DNA from: Kistimonas sp964291505
GTDB lineage: Bacteria; Pseudomonadota; Gammaproteobacteria; Pseudomonadales; Endozoicomonadaceae
DNA length: 64,000 bases
NCBI GenBank assembly: GCA_964291505.2
Contig: OZ220216.1
Span: 2,046,001-2,110,000, forward strand
Direction: 5' to 3'
The notes beneath the pieces were generated by a model. It worked only from the letters and a program-made list of their open reading frames with translations. It was not told the origin of the DNA and made no database searches. The translations under genes were made by a program, and so were the position numbers. Positions 57,033 through 64,000 of this stretch are shown in pieces. Each line of letters begins with the position of its first letter. Position 1 is the first letter of the stretch.

Positions 57033-58166
57033 ATGATCGAATATGAAATGTTAAAACTCCTGTGGTGGGTACTGGTCGGCGTACTGCTGATCGGCTTTGC
57101 CATCACCGACGGCTACGACCTGGGCTCCGCCGGCCTGCTGCCCTTTCTGGGCAAGAACGACAACGAGCGTCGTGTGATCGTCAACGCGGTCGCCCCGCAC
57201 TGGGACGGTAACCAGGTGTGGTTCATCACCGCCGGCGGCGCGATTTTCGCTGCATGGCCGATGGTGTACGCCACCGCGTTCTCCGGTTTCTACTGGGCCA
57301 TGGTGCTGGTGCTGTTTGCCCTGCTGATGCGCCCCATTGCGTTTGAATACCGCGCTAAGGTTGAGCCACACCAGCGCAAGTGGTGTGACCTCGGCCTGTT
57401 CATCAGCGGCACTGTGCCGTCACTGGTGTTCGGCGTAGCGTTCGGCAACCTGTTCCAGGGCTACGACTTCAACCTGGACACCTACCTCCGCTCCACCTTG
57501 AACGGTTCCTTCTGGAGCCTGCTCAACCCGTTCGCATTGCTGTGCGGCGTAGTCAGCCTGACCATGATCCTGATGCAGGGCGCCTGCTGGCTCGGCCTGC
57601 GCACTGAAGGAGGTGTTGAGAAACGTGCAGTGATCGCTGCCCGTCGTCTGGCCATTGTCGTGATTGTTGCTTTCGCCGTAGCCGGCTTCTGGGTTGCCCA
57701 TATCCCTGGTTTTGAAATCACCAGCGTGATTGATGGCAATGCCGCTTCTAACCCGCTTCACAAAACGGTTGTTGTCGTGGAAAGCGGTCGCTGGTTGGCT
57801 AACTACAGTAAGTACCCGATCACCTTGCTGGCGCCGGTACTCGGCTTCCTGGGTGCCATCGGTGTTATCCTGCTGGCAGGCCGTAAGCCTTCACTGACAT
57901 TTATCAGCAGCTCCCTCTGCCAGCTGGGCATCATCACAACAGCAGGTGCCTCACTGTTTCCGTTCATCCTGCCCTCAAGCAGCAATCCGGCTGTCAGCCT
58001 GACCGTCTGGGATGCCACCTCCAGCTACCTGACCCTGGGCATCATGAGCTTTGTGGCTGCGGTTTTCGTCCCGATCATACTGGCTTACACCACTTGGTGT
58101 TTCTACAAGATGTGGGGCCGTATCAGCGTGCAGCACATTGAAGACAACAGCCATTCACTGTACTGA
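57033..58166 (+). CDS. cydB: Cytochrome bd oxidase subunit II
   Basis: 377-residue partner of CydA with about eight helices. The N-terminal GFAITDGYDLGSAGLLPFL and HWDGNQVWFITAGGAIFAAWP are family signatures. A GGAGG site precedes the ATG. It starts 14 bases after cydA ends, and cydX follows. Confidence 0.97.
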   Translation: MIEYEMLKLLWWVLVGVLLIGFAITDGYDLGSAGLLPFLGKNDNERRVIVNAVAPHWDGNQVWFITAGGAIFAAWPMVYATAFSGFYWAMVLVLFALLMRPIAFEYRAKVEPHQRKWCDLGLFISGTVPSLVFGVAFGNLFQGYDFNLDTYLRSTLNGSFWSLLNPFALLCGVVSLTMILMQGACWLGLRTEGGVEKRAVIAARRLAIVVIVAFAVAGFWVAHIPGFEITSVIDGNAASNPLHKTVVVVESGRWLANYSKYPITLLAPVLGFLGAIGVILLAGRKPSLTFISSSLCQLGIITTAGASLFPFILPSSSNPAVSLTVWDATSSYLTLGIMSFVAAVFVPIILAYTTWCFYKMWGRISVQHIEDNSHSLY

Positions 58167-58189
58167 GCGCAGACGAGGAGAATAACGTT

Positions 58190-58315
58190 ATGTGGTACTT
58201 TTCCTGGATTCTCGGCGTTCTGCTGGCCTGCTCCTTCGGCATCATCAACGTGATGTGGTATGAGTTCCAGGCAGGCGGTTTTGAGAATGAAAACAAAGAC
58301 TTAGACGAAGAGTAA
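58190..58315 (+). CDS. cydX: Cytochrome bd accessory subunit CydX
   Basis: 41-residue single-helix subunit needed for stability of the bd oxidase. MWYFSWILGVLLACSFGIIN is very close to the E. coli CydX N-terminus, followed by an acidic tail ending KDLDEE. GAGGAG lies upstream of the ATG. It directly follows cydB, as expected. The gene is short enough to be missed by length-limited gene callers. Confidence 0.95.
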   Translation: MWYFSWILGVLLACSFGIINVMWYEFQAGGFENENKDLDEE

Positions 58316-58320
58316 CCGTT

Positions 58321-58352
58321 TTGGGGGCCAATTTATTGGACCCCAATTCTTT
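58321..58352 (+). terminator. Terminator after cydABX
   Basis: TTGGGG / CCCCAA with an inner CCAA / TTGG, followed by TTCTTTA. It starts 6 bases after the cydX stop. Confidence 0.8.
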
Positions 58353-58451
58353 ATGCTGATGCCACTAAAAAAGGAGGGGTACAACAGTTTCCCAACTACT
58401 TGACCGGTCTTTCTTAGACTCGAACTACCGTTTCCGTATCCCCCTATTCAC

Positions 58452-59072
58452 TTAATTTTTCCCTTTTAGTTTTTCTTCAATTCGCGATTGTTCATAACCC
58501 ATAAACGCCAAAGGACTACACAGAAACCATCCACGTGGATGCTCCTCTGTAAACCTGTAGTTTTCTATTCGTTTTTCTTGCAACGGTAAGTATTGATCGA
58601 TTAACCACCCTCCACAATCAATAGCCCGGCGTTTCAGATTGCCATCCTTAAGAAACCAGGTCAGTTTCAATTCACCCTCAGGCAGAATATTAACAATAAA
58701 GCCAGCTGTATAACGCCATGGCATAAACTTTAATTTAAACCAAATGGGCCATGGCAATGCACTCATAACCTGTACCTTTTCTTTATATTGAGTATTTTCA
58801 TCACCATAAGTTAACAACAAATACGAAGGCACACGGCTGACAGGCCCCATTATGCTTTTATAGGTTCCAGCATCAAACGTAGTTGTACGCTGCATGGCCA
58901 CAATATAGTTATTATTGTCTTCTGCATGAAAAATGCTAAATGATATATTCGTACCATTCTGAAATTCGAATACAGGTGATTGATTGGATATGGCCTTCCA
59001 GCCATCCCATAGTATTATAAAAGCCATGACTGCCAAGGCTAGCTTACCGATCCATTTCATTTTTATTTTCAT
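58452..59072 (-). CDS. Uncharacterised membrane-anchored protein A2 (paralogue of A1)
   Basis: 206 residues, one N-terminal helix (residues about 8-27) and a soluble domain that probably lies in the periplasm. I do not recognise the family. It is clearly homologous to A1 (59326-59943): shared VAMQRxT, LPWxxWF, PWRY, CGGWLxDxY, EHPR and RIEExL, in the same order over the full length. Its ATG overlaps the B stop by 4 bases. The DNA is more AT-rich than the flanking cyd operon, suggesting acquisition. Confidence 0.8.
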   Translation of the reverse strand: MKIKMKWIGKLALAVMAFIILWDGWKAISNQSPVFEFQNGTNISFSIFHAEDNNNYIVAMQRTTTFDAGTYKSIMGPVSRVPSYLLLTYGDENTQYKEKVQVMSALPWPIWFKLKFMPWRYTAGFIVNILPEGELKLTWFLKDGNLKRRAIDCGGWLIDQYLPLQEKRIENYRFTEEHPRGWFLCSPLAFMGYEQSRIEEKLKGKN

Positions 59073-59329
59073 AAGCTAATATCTTCAGGTACGTTAATCT
59101 CCAACCCTAATGTTTGAGTCAACCATTCTTTATATTTAGCCATATCTACTGTTCCACGGAGATCCCCTTGATTACCATCGGGATATTCAACAAGCATATG
59201 ATCAAGATCTGGAAATTGGGGTGCCGTCATCTGTCTCTGTGAATCTGGAGCAGCCCAACCAACACAGGGACCCCAGTATAGAGGCGCATGATTACTGGCA
59301 TTCCATTCATACTCGTGTTTGCGTTTCAC
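59069..59329 (-). CDS. Uncharacterised small soluble protein B
   Basis: 86 residues starting at a GTG that overlaps the A1 stop in GTGA; its own stop overlaps the A2 start in ATGA. No signal peptide or membrane helix. It is rich in aromatic residues and proline near the N-terminus (YWGPCVGWAAPDS) and ends with DMAKYKEWLTQTLGLEI. A decayed copy of the C-terminal part lies at 59956-60051. Function unknown; it may be a fragment of a larger ancestral protein kept as a separate gene. Confidence 0.72.
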   Translation of the reverse strand: MKRKHEYEWNASNHAPLYWGPCVGWAAPDSQRQMTAPQFPDLDHMLVEYPDGNQGDLRGTVDMAKYKEWLTQTLGLEINVPEDISL

Positions 59330-59943
59330 TTTTTATTCAGCTCTGACTCTATGCGTCTGCGTTCAAACCCTGTATAAGAAAGAGGGTTACAAATGAAAGC
59401 TTCACGAGGGTGTTCAACACTGAACTTCACATTCTTGAATCGGTCAATTACATCCACTTGGTAACGGTCAACCAGCCAACCACCACACTCTATTGTCCAT
59501 AGCTTATTTGTATTTTTCGACAACACCCAGCTAAGTCGAGCTTGATTATCTGGCAAGACATTAACCACATATTCAATCCTGTATCTCCAGGGAATAAATG
59601 TCATTCTGAACCAGACACTCCATGGGAGTTGTTTGCGAACTTCAAGTTTTTGTTGGCTCACTTGATTAGCATGACCGGATGTAATAATTAAATGGTCGGG
59701 AATTCCTGACTCTATTCCTCCTATAGCTGCAGAATCCCCCGGATTAAAGTCGGTCCTGCGCTGCATCGCAACGGTATTTCCTTCATTATCTACCACACGG
59801 AAAATATCCAATGACTGATAGGTACTGTTTTGAAAATCATAGACAGATGTCTGATATGAAATAATGTGCCACCCTAACCATAGAGTAAATAAAATCACTC
59901 CTGCTAAAAAGAGCCTCCCTATTATTGTCAATATCTTATTCAC
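59326..59943 (-). CDS. Uncharacterised membrane-anchored protein A1 (paralogue of A2)
   Basis: 205 residues with an N-terminal helix (about 6-25) and a soluble domain with shared motifs LPWSVWF, PWRYR, ECGGWLVDRY and EHPREAFIC. AAGGTG lies upstream of the ATG. It starts 12 bases after the stop of a truncated B copy. The unit B-A is therefore seen twice in a row, which indicates tandem duplication. Membrane immunity protein, or a partner of B, are possible roles; both are inference. Confidence 0.8.
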   Translation of the reverse strand: MNKILTIIGRLFLAGVILFTLWLGWHIISYQTSVYDFQNSTYQSLDIFRVVDNEGNTVAMQRRTDFNPGDSAAIGGIESGIPDHLIITSGHANQVSQQKLEVRKQLPWSVWFRMTFIPWRYRIEYVVNVLPDNQARLSWVLSKNTNKLWTIECGGWLVDRYQVDVIDRFKNVKFSVEHPREAFICNPLSYTGFERRRIESELNKK

Positions 59944-59955
59944 AGATATACACCT

Positions 59956-60051
59956 TTATAGATTGACTTCAATATTTAGATTCTTTTTAAGCCAATCCTG
60001 ATACTGAATCATATCAATATGACCTCTAATATTCCCATTACTGCGATTACC
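59956..60051 (-). pseudogene. Remnant of a second copy of gene B
   Basis: The minus strand reads GNRSNGNIRGHIDMIQYQDW and on to a stop at 59956, matching the B C-terminus (GNQGDLRGTVDMAKYKEW). The N-terminal half of B is missing. The similarity begins within a few bases of the stop codon of the secreted-protein gene at 60047, which marks a recombination junction. Confidence 0.78.
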
Positions 60052-60577
60052 CCTTACTCGGCGGTGCAGGAAACCAGAACTCACCACAACCAAACAACGG
60101 CCCGGCATGCAGTTTTCCAGCATCGACAGCATGGGCTTTCACCACATTCAGGTTGCCAGAGATTTTCGCCTTTTCCTGATTGTCGACATAGTCCTGATAC
60201 ACACTCTTCAAATTAGCCAGGGTCGTGTTTTTATAATCGTCAATCGCCTCTCTGCAAACCTGTCGATCCACTGACGCCATGGCTTCGTTCATGGCCTGCT
60301 CGCGACTTGAAATCATTTTGCCCACTACCCTGATTGTGGCTTCCCTGACCTCTGCCAGTTCCATATTTGGCTTATAGCCAGGGTTTGCGATCATTTTTTC
60401 CGTTTCCCTGTCGATGTGCTGGCCCTGTAATTCCTGATACGGCTCCAGTTCTTCAAGAAGCACAGACTGCTGTTTAATCACCTTATCCACATCAAAGGCC
60501 ATAACAGACGACGAGATCAGCACAAAGAGAAAACAAGTGGTTTTATAAATTCTCACTATCGATACCTTTAGTTTCAT
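60047..60577 (-). CDS. Uncharacterised secreted/periplasmic protein
   Basis: 176 residues from the ATG at 60577; the frame is open upstream to 60658. A signal peptide (residues 1 to about 22, basic start, hydrophobic core, ending SSVMAFD) is visible. The mature part is helical and charged, with cysteines in RQVCREAID and LFGCGEFW. I do not recognise it. The gene ends exactly where the truncated B copy begins, so its C-terminus may be chimeric. It heads the AT-rich array. Confidence 0.7.
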   Translation of the reverse strand: MKLKVSIVRIYKTTCFLFVLISSSVMAFDVDKVIKQQSVLLEELEPYQELQGQHIDRETEKMIANPGYKPNMELAEVREATIRVVGKMISSREQAMNEAMASVDRQVCREAIDDYKNTTLANLKSVYQDYVDNQEKAKISGNLNVVKAHAVDAGKLHAGPLFGCGEFWFPAPPSKG

Positions 60578-60827
60578 TATTCTCAGATCGAAAGCCCGTC
60601 TGCGCCCGGACAGGAGAATCATATAATAGTTTTCCTTAAAATGTTTGAACGAATACATTGTCCGTTAAGGGAAAGAGATCGTGCGTCCTGTATTCATTCA
60701 CTCAGCCCGGTATTCGGTAGGCGATCACATTCACACAATACCTACGTTTGATCCATATCAGCACGCACTTGCCGCAACCAATAGATACTTGCTCGGCGTC
60801 ATGTGACGCGCAGCCTGCCGTGAGAGT

Positions 60828-61178
60828 ATGAACATCAACTGGGAAGCCCTGATTCTTCTCGACAAAGTCAGTCAAATGACCTGTTCGAGAATCACCGTTT
60901 TACAACTTCGAATTATTAAACAACTTCATGATACCCCCAGCCTTAAGCTAACCGCATTATCTGACAGACTGTGTGCGGGTCGGGAAACACTGCGTCAGAA
61001 CCTGGTCAAACTCGTTGAGCGGGCAGGACTGCTCGAATGCAATGATGAGGGCGCGTACTGCCTGTCCAGCCAGGGCCAAGAGTGGTACCAGCAACTGTTT
61101 GCCGACAGTGAACTGTCTTTCACCATGCCTGTACCTGCCTTTGACGTTGACCGTTCCCAAGCCATATACAGGATTTAA
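60828..61178 (+). CDS. Small winged-helix protein (MarR-like)
   Basis: 116 residues. A helix-turn-helix lies around KLTALSDRLCAGRETLRQNLVKLVERAGLL, followed by a wing (ECNDEGAYCLSSQGQEWY). The size and layout match MarR-like DNA-binding domains. No target operon is obvious. The neighbouring genes are the AT-rich array on the left and the amidohydrolase on the right. Confidence 0.72.
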   Translation: MNINWEALILLDKVSQMTCSRITVLQLRIIKQLHDTPSLKLTALSDRLCAGRETLRQNLVKLVERAGLLECNDEGAYCLSSQGQEWYQQLFADSELSFTMPVPAFDVDRSQAIYRI

Positions 61179-61200
61179 TGGTATTGATCAGAACATGATT

Positions 61201-61223
61201 AAAGGCCTGACATTCAGGCCTTT
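61201..61223. terminator. Bidirectional terminator
   Basis: 10-bp perfect stem AAAGGCCTGA / TCAGGCCTTT with a 3-base loop, between the winged-helix gene and the convergent amidohydrolase. Confidence 0.85.
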
Positions 61224-61259
61224 GGTTGCTTACCGCTGAAACTGAAAAAACGCATTCAA

Positions 61260-62891
61260 TCAGGCCGTCATCGCCACACATTCCCCGCTGACAGGCGCTG
61301 TATATTTTTCCCCATTCAACCTTGCAGGTACACCATTGATAAAGACGTGCTCAATGCCATCCGGGGCGGCATCGCTGTATTCCCGTGTCGTGTTATCCCT
61401 GACTTGCTCCCAGTCCAGCACCACCACATCCGCAACATATCCATCTTTGATAATGCCCCGATCAGCAATACCAAAACGCTCTGCCGCCTGGGCGGTCATT
61501 CGGTGTATCAGCGTTTCCATTGGTATCTTGCCCGTCTCCCGTGCCATCTGCAGGAACCGGGGGAAGGCTCCATAGGTCGCCGCGTTCTCGACACCGGAGG
61601 GTTCAGGCCAGGAATCCGTCATAAACAGCGCTGCGGGATGGGTCATCAGCCGCTCAATGATCTCGGGCCCGTAATACTTGTGCATAATCATGCGCGCTTC
61701 AGCACGGGACTGATCCAGGATATCCACCATCACCTGAAACGGAGACAGCCCGACCCGCTCGGCAATATCGGTCAAAAACAACCCATTGTAGGGCTGATAG
61801 GCAGGACAACCGGCTTCGCTGATCTGAATACAGTCGTATCCCAGGCCCAGCGACCGGAACGCCAGCCAGGCTTCCAGACGCAATCGCAATAGCGGCAGTG
61901 ACTGTTTCAACACACCGGGCATACGGGCCATTACCCACTCGGGCAACAGCGTATTCAGCAAGGTGGCGCCAAAGGGATAAGGAAACATATCGAATTTGAC
62001 ATCCACTCCATCCGCGATGGCCCGGTCAAATTTAGCAATGGCTTCATCAAGAGTTTTCCAGGTGCTTTCCCCCACAAAAATCAGGTGGGAAAACTGCAGG
62101 CGCACATCGGTTTCCCGCGCCAGATCCAACATCTCATCAATCGCACGCAGGTTATGGGCTTTCCCGAAAGGGTTCATGGGATAGGTGCCCGAAAGGCTGG
62201 AATAGGCCTTGGCGTGCACGGTCAGCACCTTATCATGCTGCTTCACCAGCCGGGCGACAGCCTTCAACTCTTCATTACCGGCAAACACTCCCGGCTTATA
62301 TTGAAGCCCCAGCGACACCCCGGCGGCGCCCTGGCACAAGGCTTCATCCAGTAGCGACAGCATTTCAGCCTGCTGCTCAGACGACAGAGGGCTGGCGCTA
62401 AACCCGTTCAACGACGTACGGCACACGCCATGCCCCACCAGACTGACCAGGTTGGGGCCACACCCATGCTTCTGGATGCGTTGCTGATACCCTTTGAAGC
62501 TATGCCAGCTGATATCGCCGTGGCCTTCCTTGAACAGGGAGTTTTCAATCAAATGCTGATGGGGCGTATTGCATTTAAACCCGAACGGGCTAAAGCCACA
62601 GTTGCCCACCACCATGGTAGTAATACCCTGTGCAATGAAGGGATCAAAATGTTCGGGGGCATTCTCAATGGCGAAGTAATCCATATGACTGTGGACATCA
62701 ATAAAACCGGGTGCAATCACCTTGCCGTCACAGTCGATGGGGGAGGCATCGATCATCGTATCGCCCGGCTGGAGCACACTCAGGCGACCGCGCTCCATCA
62801 ATACATCAGCTTTTCTAGGAGGGTTTCCCGTGCCATCCACCAGCAGACCATTTTTCAGCAGAATTTTATTATTGTTTGTTGCCGTGCCCAT
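61260..62891 (-). CDS. D-aminoacylase-like amidohydrolase
   Basis: 543 residues of the N-acyl-D-amino-acid deacylase branch of the amidohydrolase superfamily. APGFIDVHSHMDY holds metal-binding His67 and His69; VVGNCGFSPFG, GAAGVSLGLQYKPG and LTVHAKAYSS follow. The C-terminal ADVVVLDWEQV and VFINGVPA close the beta-sandwich. Exact substrate is unknown; relatives act on N-acyl-D-amino acids or dihydropyrimidines. No racemase or transporter is adjacent. Confidence 0.88.
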   Translation of the reverse strand: MGTATNNNKILLKNGLLVDGTGNPPRKADVLMERGRLSVLQPGDTMIDASPIDCDGKVIAPGFIDVHSHMDYFAIENAPEHFDPFIAQGITTMVVGNCGFSPFGFKCNTPHQHLIENSLFKEGHGDISWHSFKGYQQRIQKHGCGPNLVSLVGHGVCRTSLNGFSASPLSSEQQAEMLSLLDEALCQGAAGVSLGLQYKPGVFAGNEELKAVARLVKQHDKVLTVHAKAYSSLSGTYPMNPFGKAHNLRAIDEMLDLARETDVRLQFSHLIFVGESTWKTLDEAIAKFDRAIADGVDVKFDMFPYPFGATLLNTLLPEWVMARMPGVLKQSLPLLRLRLEAWLAFRSLGLGYDCIQISEAGCPAYQPYNGLFLTDIAERVGLSPFQVMVDILDQSRAEARMIMHKYYGPEIIERLMTHPAALFMTDSWPEPSGVENAATYGAFPRFLQMARETGKIPMETLIHRMTAQAAERFGIADRGIIKDGYVADVVVLDWEQVRDNTTREYSDAAPDGIEHVFINGVPARLNGEKYTAPVSGECVAMTA

Positions 62892-63017
62892 GGTTACCTC
62901 GCACTAGTGAGACGATAGTACAGCAATAGAATATTGCTCATCACACTAATGCGATTAACGACATAGTCAATATATTTATCTTAATTGTTATGAAGACGTC
63001 CTACTGCGCTTTTTGCA

Positions 63018-63233
63018 TCAGGCCTCCAGCGCTTCTCTTAATACTTCCCTCACCTGGTTTTGCAAAGCCTGGCTCTTTTCTGTCGTCAACCTGGCGCGCC
63101 GAAGCTGCCGTTCAGCTTTGGCCAGCTGAGCCTTCAGGTCATCGACTTCACGCTCAAGGGCGCGCCGTTTTTCGCGATCCTCACGCGCCCTGTCCCGCCA
63201 TTTGATTGCCTGTTCTTTCCATCGGTCAGTCAT
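63018..63233 (-). CDS. Small charged coiled-coil protein
   Basis: 71 residues, almost all predicted helix with heptad-like spacing (REDREKRRALEREVDDLKAQ) and many Arg, Glu and Lys. No known family is recognised. The composition is compatible with a real gene, and the frame is clean, but short charged frames can arise by chance. Confidence 0.5.
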   Translation of the reverse strand: MTDRWKEQAIKWRDRAREDREKRRALEREVDDLKAQLAKAERQLRRARLTTEKSQALQNQVREVLREALEA

Positions 63234-63683
63234 TGGTTCACCCCGGTGCCTGATGGTGATCCTTACTTATCGTTCACAACAATGCTCACAGTGATTGCCA
63301 GCACAGAGTACTGCGAATGTATCATGACTAACAAGGGCTTATATCGCCTACAAAATCTGTCTCATTCCCACCGAACAATCATCTAGATGCAAATAACTCA
63401 TGTGTAGCTGATATGCTCGATAGGTGACCTCGCCCCCCAGCAATCTAGACCGCCTTCCCCTGTCAACAGCGTTATAGATAATAACCATCCTATAGAAAGA
63501 TCATCATTTAAAAACGCAAACCAAACAGTGTTCCAAACAAAATCACTTTTACTTCCTATAAAATAACAAAATTATTCTGTAATAGGGAACCTAATCAGAA
63601 TAAGCCGATCCAATCCCTTTCAAGTAGGATTACCAAACTTATTACATCCTATTTTTTAATGAATATGAAAGAGAAATACTGAA
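63234..63683. other. AT-rich intergenic region
   Basis: About 450 bases without a credible gene. The right half is notably AT-rich and should hold the promoter of the partial gene that follows. TTACTT and TTATTCT near 63550-63580 are weak candidates for promoter elements. Confidence 0.4.
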
Positions 63684-64000
63684 ATGATCCCATCATCTGA
63701 CAGATATACAAACAGCCCCATAGATACTTGCCCAAGTGATTCGAAAAAAAATACGCCTTCAACCACTCATCAGTCAGCCTCAACGGTAACACTAGAGCCA
63801 ACCTACACTAGGCAAAGGGAGCTCACGACCTATGACATCCAAAAGCATCCTGTAACTGGAAGTCCCAAAAACCCAAAATCCTCACTATTGATTGAAACTG
63901 AACATGCAATAAAAAACAAAAACACAGACCAATTGAAAACACTAACTCTGCTATCTTGTCAATCCGGCGACTTAGCCTGTTTAGAAAAAATATTACTTTA
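63684..64000 (+). CDS. 5' part of a gene, possibly an ankyrin-repeat protein (cut by window edge)
   Basis: The frame is open from the ATG at 63684 to the window end, 105 codons and two bases. The first 80 residues are polar, Ser/Thr/Pro/Asn-rich and probably disordered. The last 20, LTLLSCQSGDLACLEKILL, look like the start of an ankyrin repeat (LLxACxxGDLxxLxxLL). AT-rich codon use contrasts with the core genes. Such proteins are common in host-associated Oceanospirillales. The call rests on one partial repeat. Confidence 0.5.
   Translation, partial: MIPSSDRYTNSPIDTCPSDSKKNTPSTTHQSASTVTLEPTYTRQRELTTYDIQKHPVTGSPKNPKSSLLIETEHAIKNKNTDQLKTLTLLSCQSGDLACLEKILL

Noticed and set aside
63234..63683. 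Insertion sequence or phage remnant in the AT-rich right end
   Set aside because: No transposase, integrase, terminal inverted repeats or target duplication was found.
1..64000. CRISPR array, tRNA or rRNA genes
   Set aside because: No regularly spaced repeats and no cloverleaf-like or rRNA-like stretches were recognised on either strand.

Overview
The window reads as the chromosome of a gammaproteobacterium from the Oceanospirillales/Pseudomonadales side of the tree. The best evidence is the gene order gyrA-serC-pheA-hisC-tyrA::aroA-cmk-rpsA-ihfB-lapA-lapB-pyrF on the minus strand, with mtaD-ubiG-mupP-yciK leaving in the opposite direction. This is the Pseudomonas-type aromatic/ribosomal supraoperon and it includes the TyrA-AroA fusion. 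Two Na+/H+ antiporter families (NhaD, NhaC-type) and an apparent ankyrin-repeat gene at the right edge would suit a marine, possibly host-associated bacterium such as an Endozoicomonadaceae member, but that placement is inference.

Layout. 0-14 kb: core minus-strand block for pyrimidine, LPS-assembly control, IHF, ribosomal protein S1, CMP kinase, aromatic amino acids, serine and gyrase A. 14-18 kb: plus-strand mtaD, ubiG, mupP, yciK. 18-22 kb: a tandem NTF2-like protein, endonuclease V and a CpxA/CpxR-like two-component system. 22-27 kb: an RND efflux operon (adaptor and pump, no outer-membrane channel) divergent from cpxR. 27-36 kb: a K+-channel-like protein, a gamma-glutamyltransferase gene broken by one frameshift, a peroxiredoxin-glutaredoxin fusion, an acyl-CoA dehydrogenase, a DUF454 protein, an ABC exporter and the tRNA hydroxylase TrhO. 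36-50 kb: PAPS reductase, LysE exporter, NhaD, M20 peptidase, two YbaK-family proteins around a pentapeptide-channel fusion, TSUP permease, pyruvate kinase, NhaC-type antiporter, BrnQ, a Zn-protease-like lipoprotein and an FMN alpha-hydroxy-acid dehydrogenase. 51-58 kb: a membrane diguanylate cyclase, a 630-residue membrane protein of unknown function, and cydA-cydB-cydX behind a well-placed FNR/Anr site.

From 58.4 to 60.7 kb the DNA becomes visibly AT-rich. It holds an unrecognised minus-strand array: two homologous membrane-anchored proteins (A1, A2), a small protein between them (B) and a decayed second B copy in front of A1. This is the most unusual structure in the window. It looks like a tandemly duplicated two-gene cassette, with a secreted-protein gene abutting and truncating one copy. 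60.8-63.2 kb returns to ordinary sequence (winged-helix protein, D-aminoacylase-like amidohydrolase, coiled-coil protein). The last 0.5 kb is AT-rich again and holds the 5' part of a gene that runs off the edge.

No tRNA, rRNA, insertion sequence, CRISPR array or prophage was seen. All functional calls come from reading translated sequence and recalling protein families; no search was run.
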